64,000 nt of DNA, taken from positions 145,470-209,469 of the forward strand of contig NZ_JARFYN010000004.1 of assembly GCF_030272695.1 (NCBI RefSeq), written 5' to 3'. The notes beneath the pieces are model-generated. The model was not told where the DNA came from. It worked only from the letters and a program-made list of their open reading frames with translations, and searched no databases. Position 1 is the stretch's first letter. Each line of letters starts with the position of its first letter. The stretch comes from Martinezella calliandrae (lineage in GTDB: Bacteria > Pseudomonadota > Alphaproteobacteria > Rhizobiales > Rhizobiaceae). The position numbers and the translations under genes are program-made. This document shows, piece after piece, positions 18,467 to 26,648 of the stretch.

Positions 18467-19504
18467 TCAGATATCGCCTGCCTGCGGCCCCCAGACGTCT
18501 GTCATGGCAAAGCCATTCGCCATCGGATCGAAGGGATCGAGTGCCACCTGGCTCAGACCGAAGGTGAAGCCGCGGCCGGTGATGGTGGGGATGATGGCGG
18601 GTTTGCCGGCAACTTCTGTCACCGCCTGCAGGCCAACCTCGAATTCCGAGCCGATGATCGAGCGGGACTTGAAGACATCGCCTACCTTGACCTTGCCGCG
18701 GGCGTGAAGCGTCGCCAGATTGGCAGAGTTGCCGGTGCCGCAAGGCGAGCGGTCGGCGCGGCCGGGCCACATAGTCGTGCAGGTGCGGATGGCGCCATCG
18801 GCATCGATATCGCGGAACATCACATAGGCGACGCCCGAGATTGCCGGAATCTCCGGATGAACCACGGACATCGTCCGATTTATCGCATCCTTGAGAACCA
18901 TGCCAGCCTGAACGAGGGCTGCGGCATTGGCCTTTTCGATCGTCAAACCGATCCGGCCGACATCGACGAGCGCGTAGAAGATGCCGCCATAGCAGAGATC
19001 GAGCTTGATCCGGCCCCATTGCGGCGTGTCGAGCTCGACATCCAGCTCATGCACGAAGGACGGAACCATGGTGAGCCGGACCTTCTCGCAGCGGCCGTCG
19101 CGGCACGTCGCGGTCGCCCGCACCAGACCGGCGGCCGTATCGAGCGTGACGACCGTTTCCGGCTCCTTCATCTCTACGATGCCGGATTCGAGCAGCGCCG
19201 TCGTTACACAAATCGAATTGGAGCCGGAGCTCGCGTGCGCCTGATCCGGCTGCAGGATGATGAAGCCGGCATCGGCTTCGGGATGCTTTGCGGGCAGCAG
19301 CAGATTGACAGAGCCAATCGGCGCGCCCCGCGGCTCGAGGACGAGGAAGCGACGCAGCTCCTGGCCCTTCGGATCGGTGTTCAGCCAATGCAGCTGCTCG
19401 GCGATGCTATTGCCCGGGATCTTCGGCACGCCGCCGATGGCAACCTTGCCGATTTCGCCTTCGCAATGAACGTCCAACAGCTGGATCGTGCGCTTCCATC
19501 TCAT
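18467..19504 (-). CDS. Proline racemase superfamily enzyme, Ser/Cys type (hydroxyproline epimerase or dehydratase)
   Basis: A 345-residue proline-racemase-fold protein. The second catalytic Cys is present (DRSPCGTGNSA, Cys255). The first catalytic Cys is replaced by Ser (ASSGSNSI, Ser93). In this superfamily Cys/Cys members are racemases or 4-hydroxyproline epimerases. Thr/Cys or Ser/Cys members include trans-3-hydroxy-L-proline dehydratases as well as some epimerases. The ATG at 19504 has GGAG upstream; the frame extends to a TTG at 19522 next to the preceding stop. It is the last gene of a three-gene operon with an SDR and a FAD amine oxidase, which suggests hydroxyproline or D-amino-acid catabolism. 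Confidence 0.83.
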   Translation of the reverse strand: MRWKRTIQLLDVHCEGEIGKVAIGGVPKIPGNSIAEQLHWLNTDPKGQELRRFLVLEPRGAPIGSVNLLLPAKHPEADAGFIILQPDQAHASSGSNSICVTTALLESGIVEMKEPETVVTLDTAAGLVRATATCRDGRCEKVRLTMVPSFVHELDVELDTPQWGRIKLDLCYGGIFYALVDVGRIGLTIEKANAAALVQAGMVLKDAINRTMSVVHPEIPAISGVAYVMFRDIDADGAIRTCTTMWPGRADRSPCGTGNSANLATLHARGKVKVGDVFKSRSIIGSEFEVGLQAVTEVAGKPAIIPTITGRGFTFGLSQVALDPFDPMANGFAMTDVWGPQAGDI

Positions 19505-19518
19505 GTCGATAACTCCAA

Positions 19519-20229
19519 TCAAACGTGACGGGTGATGCCGCCGTCGACGCGAATGTTCTGGCCTGTGATATAGCCCGCCCCATCGGAGAGTAGGAATGCC
19601 GCGGTCTTGGCGATCTCGCTCATCAGGCCGATGCGCTTCATCGGCACTTTATCGGCGGTTTCCGGCTTGTGGTTCAAGCTGTCGATATAGCCAGGCAGGA
19701 TGCAGTTCATTCGGATATTGTCCGCAGCATAACGATCCGAATAGAGCTTGGTGAAGGCGCCGGCGGCTGCGCGGTAGGTGCAGGAGACCGGGAAGACCAG
19801 CGACGGCTCGTAGGCGGCAAAAGTGGTGATGTTGACCAAGGCGCCCTTGCCCTGCTTCAGCATGACCGGCGTCACCAGCCTGGCCATGCGCACAAGCGAC
19901 AGGATCATCATGTCGGAACCGAGCGTCCAGTTTTCGTCGGTGATATCAAGCAGATCACCCTTCGGCGGGTGGCCGGTATGGTTGACCACGGCATCGATGC
20001 GACCGTAGGTCTTCATCGCAAGGTCGAAGATCGCCTCGATATCCTCCGCCTTTTCGGCGACACCTCGAGACGCGACGCCACCAAGTTCGGAGGCCAGTGT
20101 CTCGCAGCTTTCCGAAGGTGACATCAGCGCCAGACGATAGCCGCCGGCCGAGAGTTCGCGAGCGATCGCTTCGCCCATGCCGCGGCCGCCGCCGGTAATC
20201 AATGCAACACGCTTTTCGATCTCCGACAT
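19519..20229 (-). CDS. SDR-family protein with degenerate catalytic residues
   Basis: A 236-residue short-chain dehydrogenase fold with an intact cofactor motif TGGGRGMGE (residues 12-20). The usual NNAG is NHTG (83-86). Tyr152 is present, but the expected Lys four residues on is Ala156. The Ser normally 13 residues before Tyr is Ala139 (ITTFAAY). It therefore probably lacks classical SDR catalysis, or uses another residue. The C-terminal ITGQNIRVDGG is conserved. It lies between the racemase-like gene and a FAD oxidase with gaps of 14 and 10 bases, so it is co-transcribed with them. Confidence 0.82.
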   Translation of the reverse strand: MSEIEKRVALITGGGRGMGEAIARELSAGGYRLALMSPSESCETLASELGGVASRGVAEKAEDIEAIFDLAMKTYGRIDAVVNHTGHPPKGDLLDITDENWTLGSDMMILSLVRMARLVTPVMLKQGKGALVNITTFAAYEPSLVFPVSCTYRAAAGAFTKLYSDRYAADNIRMNCILPGYIDSLNHKPETADKVPMKRIGLMSEIAKTAAFLLSDGAGYITGQNIRVDGGITRHV

Positions 20230-20239
20230 CTGTTTCCTC

Positions 20240-21487
20240 CTAATAGCGATTGATGCGGAATGGGCTCATGTCGACATCCGGCGTAACTCCGGTCATCATA
20301 TCGGCCATCAGTCTTGCTGTCGTCGCTGAAAAAGTCAGCCCCAGATGGCCGTGGCCGGTGGCGTACCAGACGCCGGGAATGCGTGAGGACGGCGAGATGA
20401 TCGGGATCGTGTCGGGCAGCGCTGGGCGATGTCCCATCCAGTCCTTGGCGTCTTCTACCTGCAGACCCGGCAGCGCCCGCTGGGCGTGACGGACGAGGAT
20501 GCGCGGGCGACGGAAATCCGGGGGCGCATCGAGGCCCGCCAATTCGACATTGCCGCCGACGCGGATGCCGCCGGCCGTTGGGGTTACCATGAAGGCACGA
20601 TGAGGCCAGATGATCGAATAGCGCAGGGCAATGCCGGGCCTCATGATCTGCGTGTGATAGCCGCGCTCGGTCTCGAGCGGGATCGGCTCGCCAAGTAGAG
20701 AGGCGATGAAGCGCGTGCAGACACCGGCGGCGAGCACGACATCATGGGCCTCCAGCCGCGTTCCGTCTTCGAAAAGCAAGGCCATGTTGCCATTGGCCTG
20801 ACGTTCTACGGTCCGGACCGGGCCGGAGGCGAAGGTGGCTCCGAGAGCCTTTGCCCCGTCCACCAGCTTGAGGACAAGCTGATAGGGATTACGGATCGAC
20901 TTATTGTCCGGCAGCAGCACCGCCTTGGCAATTTTCGGCGACAGAGCCGGCTCGTAATCGCGGATCTCGGTGCCGGAGAGAATCTTATGCTCGAAACCGT
21001 AGCGCCGCATCAGCTCGATATGGCTGCGATCGCCGGCAAACTCCGACTCGGTCTCGTAGATGGCCAAACAGCCCTCTTGCGTCATCAAATCCGGCGCGCC
21101 GATGGCGTCGAGCATCCTCCTGAAATCGCCGAGTGCGTGGCGAGACAGGCTCATGCCCGCATCTTCGATCTCCCTCACGCGAGAGGGCCGGCCGGCGGCG
21201 GCGAAGCGTAGGAACCAAGGCAGCATCTTCGGGGCATAGGAAGGCCTGAGCCAAACGGGGCCCTCGGGATCCAGCAGCCAGCCGGGAATTCTGCGCCAAG
21301 TGGACGGTCCTGAATTGGCGACGAAATCGAGTGCGATGCTCGCCATGTTGCCGAAAGAAGCACCCTCCCCCGGCTCGCCTTTGTCCACGAGCGTCACTTG
21401 CCGTCCGCGCCGCTGCAATTCAAGGGCGATCGCCGTGCCAATAATACCGGCGCCGACAACGATGACCGTCCGCTTACTTTCGTTCAT
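20240..21487 (-). CDS. FAD-dependent D-amino-acid/hydroxyproline oxidoreductase (DadA-like)
   Basis: A 415-residue DAO-family flavoenzyme. The FAD-binding GxGxxG is VIVVGAGIIGTAIALELQRR (about residues 8-27). The second part has ATGHGHLGLTFSATTARL, the C-terminal FAD signature of DadA-type dehydrogenases. The family oxidises D-amino acids or cis-4-hydroxy-D-proline, passing electrons to quinones. It is the first gene of the operon with the SDR and the Ser/Cys racemase-fold gene, and a palindrome (21558-21567) lies 70 bp upstream. The ATG at 21487 is preferred over an upstream extension to 21526. Confidence 0.83.
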   Translation of the reverse strand: MNESKRTVIVVGAGIIGTAIALELQRRGRQVTLVDKGEPGEGASFGNMASIALDFVANSGPSTWRRIPGWLLDPEGPVWLRPSYAPKMLPWFLRFAAAGRPSRVREIEDAGMSLSRHALGDFRRMLDAIGAPDLMTQEGCLAIYETESEFAGDRSHIELMRRYGFEHKILSGTEIRDYEPALSPKIAKAVLLPDNKSIRNPYQLVLKLVDGAKALGATFASGPVRTVERQANGNMALLFEDGTRLEAHDVVLAAGVCTRFIASLLGEPIPLETERGYHTQIMRPGIALRYSIIWPHRAFMVTPTAGGIRVGGNVELAGLDAPPDFRRPRILVRHAQRALPGLQVEDAKDWMGHRPALPDTIPIISPSSRIPGVWYATGHGHLGLTFSATTARLMADMMTGVTPDVDMSPFRINRY

Positions 21488-21557
21488 CCCAAATCCACCT
21501 GCAGATGTCGCAGGGCCACGGACCAAGCCAAGCAGCCGGTCCGGCGTCCCGACCCTG

Positions 21558-21567
21558 TGATATATCA
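21558..21567. promoter_or_regulatory. TGATATATCA palindrome upstream of the hydroxyproline-type operon
   Basis: A perfect 10-bp palindrome sits 70 bp before the FAD oxidoreductase start. AT-rich palindromes of this kind are bound by GntR/FCD-type regulators, but no regulator gene is adjacent. It is a candidate operator or -10 region only. Confidence 0.35.
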
Positions 21568-21616
21568 GATCGATTTGACTGGCTACGATCTTTTTTGCGG
21601 GCTCTCCCGCGACGAT

Positions 21617-21850
21617 CTATTGATCGACCGCAGCCCCGACGTCGCTGCCAGTCGTCTGGACGCTATCGCTGACGGAACCGGCGGTATTGCCGGCGGATGC
21701 GCCGAGACGACGGATCTGCTCGAAATAGTTCCGGCGCGTACGCGGATCGAAAATCGCGATCGGCGTACTGACCGCGACACTAGCCGCGCTGCCGACCGTC
21801 TGCGCCGCCCCGATGGCGACGGCGCCGACCGCTTCGTCAATAGATCCCAT
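21617..21850 (-). CDS. Small Ala/Ser/Val-rich hypothetical protein
   Basis: A 77-residue reading frame from the ATG at 21850. It has an Ala/Val-rich N-terminal half (VGAVAIGAAQTVGSAASVAV), possibly a membrane-associated helix, then a charged PRTRRNYFEQIRRLG and a Ser/Thr-rich tail. I do not recognise the family. There is no good SD and the neighbours are an operon promoter and an sRNA, so it may not be expressed. The composition is unlike the antisense shadow frames nearby, which is the main reason to list it. Confidence 0.4.
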   Translation of the reverse strand: MGSIDEAVGAVAIGAAQTVGSAASVAVSTPIAIFDPRTRRNYFEQIRRLGASAGNTAGSVSDSVQTTGSDVGAAVDQ

Positions 21851-22036
21851 ACATGAGGTTGCTGCTCCCCTTGGCGGATGAGAGCATTCGCCTTGGTTTG
21901 TAAGCATGGAAGGTCATGGGGCAAGCCGCGCTCGCCGTCTTCGCAACGTGATGTAGTGCAAATTCATCACAGCGTGGCAAAGGCGCAATGGTGGGTTGGA
22001 AGAAAATGGCTCGGCACAATTGAGAGAAACAGGGGA

Positions 22037-22079
22037 AATAAAAAGAGCCCGATGCGGGAGGAGGATGCATCGGGCTCTT
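22037..22079 (-). terminator. Rho-independent terminator of the small RNA
   Basis: A perfect 13-bp stem (22043-22055 with 22067-22079) and an 11-base loop are followed on the minus strand by TTTTTATTT. The loop itself carries the CCTCCTCCC motif. Confidence 0.88.
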
Positions 22080-22166
22080 GATCCGGATTGGCAACTGGGA
22101 GGAGGAGGAGTGTTGCCAATCTATGAAGGAGCGCTGGGAGGAGGAGATGCGCTGCCTTCGAGGGGG
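22037..22166 (-). ncRNA. Three-hairpin small RNA with anti-Shine-Dalgarno loops ('cuckoo'/CcsR-like)
   Basis: Read on the minus strand, three hairpins follow one another. I: GAAGG(c)AGCGC / GCGCTCCTTC (22125-22159), loop ATCTCCTCCTCCCA. II: ATTGGCAAC / GTTGCCAAT (22087-22120), loop with TCCTCCTCCTCCC. III: AAGAGCCCGATGC / GCATCGGGCTCTT (22043-22079), loop ATCCTCCTCCC, then a U-tract, so it doubles as terminator. Every loop presents CUCCUCCC, complementary to GGAGG ribosome-binding sites. A TTATAT -10-like element lies at about 22171-22176, giving a transcript near 130 nt. The pattern matches the anti-SD 'cuckoo'/CcsR RNAs described in Rhizobiales and Rhodobacter, which act through their CCUCCUCCC loops; that family match is from memory. 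Confidence 0.82.
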
Positions 22167-22360
22167 TAGATATAACTGCCGGGCAGGCATTAACAGACCG
22201 GCTTTCGCAATGCAGCAATGCAAAGAACGCAACGCTTCTATTGCCTTGGATCGAAAATGCCGCATATCACTCGCAGTTCGAGCAATTCAGCGCCTAATTT
22301 ACAGCCGCAAAATACGAAGGCATTAAATTCACATAGTTGTGATCCGTCATTTCGCGGCAT

Positions 22361-22441
22361 GACCGCGGCCGCGATGCTTTGATGATCAGAGACGTCGAGC
22401 CGGATGACCAACACGTTGTCGAGCGCGGTCAGCTCGGTCAA
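22361..22441 (-). pseudogene. Short SDR-family gene fragment
   Basis: The minus strand encodes LTELTALDNVLVIRLDVSD followed by HQSIAAAV. This is the strand/helix around the conserved Asp of short-chain dehydrogenases. Nothing SDR-like continues on either side. At its upstream end (about 22442-22449) it meets the helix-turn-helix of the LysR relic on the other strand, so it looks like a deletion scar of a divergent LysR/SDR pair. Confidence 0.5.
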
Positions 22442-22448
22442 CACGGAA

Positions 22449-23110
22449 TTTCGTGTTGCCGCCGGCAAACTCGGAATGTCGGCCTTAGCGGTTAGCAATG
22501 CGATAGCGACGCTGGAGGCGCGGATGCGAGTGAAGCTTTTCAATCGCGCCACACGCTGCGCCTCGCTGACCGAGGCTGGCGAGGAGTTTCTGAGCCGGGT
22601 GGGGTCGGAGCTCAGGGAAATTTCGTATGCGATGGAAGCCGTCAATCTATTCCGCGCCACGCCGAGCGGAACGCTGCGCATCAACACCTCGGAGGGCGCG
22701 GCGCGTGGACGCCGATGGCCTTCGTCTTGGAATCTCACCGGCGCTATCGCGACGTTCATGTCGACATCGTCACCGAGGACAAGATGGTCGATATCGTCGC
22801 CGATGGTTTCGATGCGGGCATCCGTATTGTCGAAACCGTGCGACAGGCTCGACGTTCAAAGGTCGATAACGCTGCAGAGCGCCGAGCTGATGTTGCATGC
22901 CGTGCTCTGCGGCGCGGACGTCGATTACATGACCGAACGTACCGCAGCACCTGGTCTCGCCGAGGGCAGGCTCGTCAACCTGCTGGAAGACTGGACGCCG
23001 CCGTTTGCGGGAATATGCGTGTATTGTCCGAGACATCGCCATGTGCCGGCAGGGCTGATGGCGTTTGTTGGCGTCGTCCGGGAGAACCAAAGCATAAAAG
23101 TCGGCCGCTT
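22449..23110 (+). pseudogene. Frameshifted, internally deleted LysR-family regulator
   Basis: Frame 1 gives the LysR HTH (FRVAAGKLGMSALAVSNAIA ... KLFNRATRCASLTEAGEEF) as far as about 22705. It then continues in another frame (HVDIVTEDKMVDIVADGFDA) from about 22715 to 22846, and returns to the first frame from about 22872 (LMLHAVLCGADVDYMTE ... RLVNLLEDWTPPFAG). The roughly 60-70 residues expected between the last two parts are missing, and the N-terminal start is lost. The gene is therefore dead. Its nearest intact relative in the window is the LysR gene at 25049. Confidence 0.78.
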
Positions 23111-23155
23111 TATCAGCGACCGCGCCTTCAGTCATTTGCCTATTCAAGGCAGCCA

Positions 23156-24040
23156 TCAAGCAGCAGCCGCAAACGCCTTTTTGCCTTCGGCATCGAGCGC
23201 GGAAAACTCTTCATCGGATAGCGTGATGTTGACCGCCGCAGTGTTCTCCTCGAGATGCTTGACCTTGCCGGTGCCGGGGATCGGCAGCATGACGGGGCTG
23301 CGCTTCAGGACCCAGGCGAGTGCGATCTGGCTCGGAGCAGCGCCATGCTTCTTGGCGATAGTGTCAAGCGGCGAGCCTTCCTTGGCGAGATCGCCGGCGG
23401 CGAGCGGGAACCAGGGAATGAAGCCGATATTGTGCTTTGCGCAGTAATCGAGCACGTCTTCGCTGGTGCGGTCGACGAGGTTGTAGCGGTTCTGCACCGT
23501 CGCCACCTTGAAACGCTTCGATGCGGCTTCAATGTCGGCCACCGACACTTCGCTGAGGCCCGCATGGCGAATGATCTTGGCATCGAGCAGCGACTTGACG
23601 GCATCAAACTGTTCGGCTGCCGGCACCTTCGGGTCGATACGGTGAAGCTGCCAGAGATCAATCTGTTCGACACCGAGATTGCGCAGACTCTTATGCGCCT
23701 GCTGGATCAGATATTCCGGGCGGCCGACCGGAACCCAGACGTTGGGACCAGTACGGGTCAGACCTGCCTTGGTGGCGATGACCATTTTGTCGTCGTAGGG
23801 GTGCAGTGCTTCCTTGATCAGACGTTCGGAAACGTCGGGACCGTAGGAATCGGCAGTATCGATAAAGTCGATGCCTAGGCCTGGGAGGCGCTTGAGGGTG
23901 CGGACGGCTTCGTCATGGTCCTCCGGCTCGCCCCATATGCCGAAACCGGTGATGCGCATGGCGCCGAAGCCGAGGCGATTGACGGTGAGATCTCCGCCGA
24001 TCTTGAATTGACCGGACTTGGCTGCGTTGAAATCTGACAT
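23156..24040 (-). CDS. Aldo/keto reductase
   Basis: A 294-residue NADPH-dependent (beta/alpha)8 reductase. The AKR catalytic tetrad is intact: Asp61 and Tyr66 (DTADSYG), Lys91 (VIATKAG) and His133 (LWQLHRID). The C-terminal cofactor loop reads [18 protein letters not shown]. It reduces aldehydes or ketones in the cytoplasm; the substrate is unknown. Its start is 29 bases downstream of the stop of the SDR gene on the same strand, so the two may be co-transcribed and controlled by the LysR protein divergent from the SDR. Confidence 0.9.
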   Translation of the reverse strand: MSDFNAAKSGQFKIGGDLTVNRLGFGAMRITGFGIWGEPEDHDEAVRTLKRLPGLGIDFIDTADSYGPDVSERLIKEALHPYDDKMVIATKAGLTRTGPNVWVPVGRPEYLIQQAHKSLRNLGVEQIDLWQLHRIDPKVPAAEQFDAVKSLLDAKIIRHAGLSEVSVADIEAASKRFKVATVQNRYNLVDRTSEDVLDYCAKHNIGFIPWFPLAAGDLAKEGSPLDTIAKKHGAAPSQIALAWVLKRSPVMLPIPGTGKVKHLEENTAAVNITLSDEEFSALDAEGKKAFAAAA

Positions 24041-24068
24041 GGTTTTCGTCCCTATAGTCTGGTTGACA

Positions 24069-24917
24069 TTAATCAAAATCCGTAGAAGCCGAGACTTGTT
24101 CCCAGGCGTCGAACTCGCTTTTCAGCAGGCCGAGCTTTTCGCGAACGAGACTGATGGCGTCGCGGCCTAACAGGAGATGGGTCGGCGGGTTGTCGGATGC
24201 AATGAGTTTCAGCATAACTTGCGCCGCCTTCTTCGGGTCGCCAGGCTGTTTGCCGCTGCGCTCGAGACGGCGCTGACGCAGAGGCTCGAAGACCTCGTCG
24301 TAATCTGGGATCGAGCGCTCGGCGCGCACCATAGAGCGACCGGCCCAATCGGTGCGGAAGCCGCCCGGTTCGGCGGCGGTCACATGGATACCGAAGCTTT
24401 TGACCTCTTTCCCTAGGCTTTCGGAAATCCCTTCCAGCGCGAACTTGCTGCCATGATAGAAGGAAATGCCGGGAAGTGTGATGATGCCTCCCATCGATGT
24501 GATGTTGAGGATGTGGCCGGCCCGGCGCTCGCGCATATAAGGCAGTACCGCCTGGATGACGGCAACGGGGCCGAAGACGTTGACTTCGAACTGGCGGCGC
24601 AACTCGTCGATCGTCGATTCCTCGACCAAACCTTCATGCCCATAGCCGGCATTATTGACGAGAACGTCGATCGGGGCGATCTCGTTTTCGACCGCGGCGA
24701 TAACGGGAGCGATGGCTGCGGTATCGGTGACGTCGAATAGCTTGCCAAAGGCGGAGCCTGGTTTCAGCGCTTCGAACTCGGCGCGGTCAGCTTCCTTGCG
24801 CAGCGTGCCGACAACCTTATGGCCGTCGGCAAGGGCGGCCTCGGCAAGCGCCCGCCCGAAGCCGGAGGAAACTCCGGTGATGAAAAAGGTCTTGGTATCG
24901 GTTTTTGTGCCGGGCAT
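24069..24917 (-). CDS. Classical short-chain dehydrogenase/reductase
   Basis: A 282-residue SDR with all core motifs: [10 protein letters not shown] (cofactor), NNAGYGHEG, the Ser in NITSMGG and YHGSK (catalytic Tyr and Lys). The start at 24917 follows AGGAAG; a longer frame to 24956 lacks a site. It is closely related to the SDR at 47419-48261, with shared blocks such as DWAGRSMVR and DPPVHLLLG-type ends, so the two are paralogues. It is divergent from a LysR gene and upstream of an aldo/keto reductase. This suggests a LysR-controlled carbonyl or aldehyde response unit. Confidence 0.9.
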   Translation of the reverse strand: MPGTKTDTKTFFITGVSSGFGRALAEAALADGHKVVGTLRKEADRAEFEALKPGSAFGKLFDVTDTAAIAPVIAAVENEIAPIDVLVNNAGYGHEGLVEESTIDELRRQFEVNVFGPVAVIQAVLPYMRERRAGHILNITSMGGIITLPGISFYHGSKFALEGISESLGKEVKSFGIHVTAAEPGGFRTDWAGRSMVRAERSIPDYDEVFEPLRQRRLERSGKQPGDPKKAAQVMLKLIASDNPPTHLLLGRDAISLVREKLGLLKSEFDAWEQVSASTDFD

Positions 24918-24965
24918 GGCGATGTCTTCCTGTTGAGTAATATGAGGATAGGCCAAGTCGACATT

Positions 24966-24987
24966 TTCGATAATCTCATCAATCGAA
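24966..24987. promoter_or_regulatory. LysR-box candidate between SDR and LysR genes
   Basis: TTCGAT-N10-ATCGAA is an inverted repeat in the 131-bp divergent gap. It contains a T-N11-A core as expected for LysR regulators and lies between the two starts. Confidence 0.5.
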
Positions 24988-25048
24988 GATGGCCTTTTTA
25001 GAAAAACTGATTAATTTCGAGCGAAAAGTGAACCGTTCGGAGAGCTGC

Positions 25049-25978
25049 ATGCGGCAGGACGTGTTGGACGGGCTGGTGACCTTCGTCATCGTCGCGGAGG
25101 AAAAGAGCTTTTCAGCGGCGGCCGTGCGTCTCGGCGTGTCGCCATCGGCAGTCAGCCAGTCGATCAGCAAGCTGGAAGGCCGGATGCGGCTTGCACTCTT
25201 CAACCGCACCACCCGCAGCGTCAGCCTGACCGAGGCGGGCCTGCGCTATCTCGAACGCGTCGTGCCTGCGGTGCACGATCTGACGGTCGCCGCCCAGGAA
25301 CTTGGCGAGTCGGTCGATAGGCCGGCCGGACTGCTGCGCATCAACGTAGCGCGCGCCGGCTTTATGATCGCACTTCAACCGATCCTGCGCGATTTCCTCG
25401 ACGCCTATCCGGAAATCGAGCTGGAGGTGCGCATCGAAGGCTTGTTGGTTGATATCGTCGGCCAAGGGTTCGATGCCGGAATCCGCTTTGGCGATCTGGT
25501 GCAGCGCGATATGGTGGCGGTGAAGATCGGGCCGGCGATATCGGCCCATATCATTGCCGCACCCAGCTATCTCGGCCGATACGGAATTCCGAAACATCCG
25601 CGCGATCTGCTTAACCACAATTGCGTCGGCTTCCGCCATTCCTCCAGTGGCCAGGTCGAGCGCTGGGAATTCGAAAACGGCGACGAGAAGATCGAGCTTG
25701 CCGTCAACGGCCGGCTGATCCTCAACGATTCCGCGGCGCTGACGCAGGCAGCACTCGACGGCATCGGCATCGCCTATATGATCAACGGCTATATCGACCG
25801 ATTTCTCGACGACGGGCGGCTGGTACGCATCCTCTCCGATTGGAGTCCGGCGCTCGCAGGCTTGACGCTATATTACCCCGACCGCCGCCGCGTGCCGGCG
25901 AAGCTTAGGGCATTAATCGACTTCCTGCGCCACCGGCGGCATTTCGAACCGCCGCAGACGGCAGGTGCCCTGACTTGA
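25049..25978 (+). CDS. LysR-family transcriptional regulator
   Basis: A 309-residue LysR protein. The HTH is at residues 15-55 (EEKSFSAAAVRLGVSPSAVSQSISKLEGRM) with NRTTRSVSLTEAG next. The effector domain has GFDAGIRFGDLVQRDMVAVKIG, of the CrgA/YafC-type subgroup. The start at 25049 follows a weak CGGAGAG. A longer frame to 24989 would run through the operator region. It is divergent from the SDR/aldo-keto reductase pair and likely activates it. A frameshifted relative lies at 22449-23110. Confidence 0.88.
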   Translation: MRQDVLDGLVTFVIVAEEKSFSAAAVRLGVSPSAVSQSISKLEGRMRLALFNRTTRSVSLTEAGLRYLERVVPAVHDLTVAAQELGESVDRPAGLLRINVARAGFMIALQPILRDFLDAYPEIELEVRIEGLLVDIVGQGFDAGIRFGDLVQRDMVAVKIGPAISAHIIAAPSYLGRYGIPKHPRDLLNHNCVGFRHSSSGQVERWEFENGDEKIELAVNGRLILNDSAALTQAALDGIGIAYMINGYIDRFLDDGRLVRILSDWSPALAGLTLYYPDRRRVPAKLRALIDFLRHRRHFEPPQTAGALT

Positions 25979-25980
25979 AA

Positions 25981-26634
25981 TCAGCGATTGGCTTTGCGTT
26001 GCCGCAACAAACTGCCGAGATCGGCGAGCGCAGTCCAGAGCTGTTCGAGCACGTGACGGGCGAAATCCTGTAGTGACAGCTCCCGCGGCCCTTCGTTCCA
26101 GCGCTCGCCACCGATGCGTAGCGTGCTGACGACGATCGTCGATAGCATGCGCAGGCGGAACCGCTCTTCTTCATTGCCACCGGAGCGGGCGAAAAGCGCA
26201 TCCGTCAGCTTTCGTTCCAGCTTGGCGTATTTCAACTGATCGCGAGCGCAAAGCGCCGGCGTATTGCGGATCAAAGTTGCTAATGCGAGGCGCTGCGGAT
26301 CCGAAGTGGCGGCAAGCAGCGCCGAGGTTAGCGCGCCCTCAATGACCTCGACGATCGATGCGTCCTTGGGCTGCGCGGCGATGGCATCGGCCAGATCGTC
26401 GGAGAAGCTGTCCTGCCAGGCGAAGACCACCTCTTCCTTGCTCGGGAAATAATCGAAGAAGCTGCGCTTGGAGACATCGGCGGCCTCGGTGATGTCCTCG
26501 ATCGTCGTGCCGTCGAAGCCGCGTTCGAGGAACAGCGTTAGGGCCACCGCCTCGATGCGCTCGCGTGTCTGGCGGCGCTTGCGTTCGCGCCGGCCTTCCT
26601 TCACTTCGCCGTCGATCTCTTTCACATCCGCCAT
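25981..26634 (-). CDS. TetR-family transcriptional regulator
   Basis: A 217-residue protein with a TetR HTH at about residues 20-66 (RERIEAVALTLFLERGFDGTTIEDI...VSKRSFFDYFPSKEEVV) and a helical C-terminal domain. The N-terminal arm is unusually rich in Arg/Lys (EGRRERKRRQTRER). It converges on the LysR gene with only a 2-base gap and sits 14 bases downstream of a methyltransferase-like gene on the same strand. It may regulate that gene or itself; the ligand is unknown. Confidence 0.87.
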   Translation of the reverse strand: MADVKEIDGEVKEGRRERKRRQTRERIEAVALTLFLERGFDGTTIEDITEAADVSKRSFFDYFPSKEEVVFAWQDSFSDDLADAIAAQPKDASIVEVIEGALTSALLAATSDPQRLALATLIRNTPALCARDQLKYAKLERKLTDALFARSGGNEEERFRLRMLSTIVVSTLRIGGERWNEGPRELSLQDFARHVLEQLWTALADLGSLLRQRKANR

Positions 26635-26648
26635 GAACTACCCCCAAG

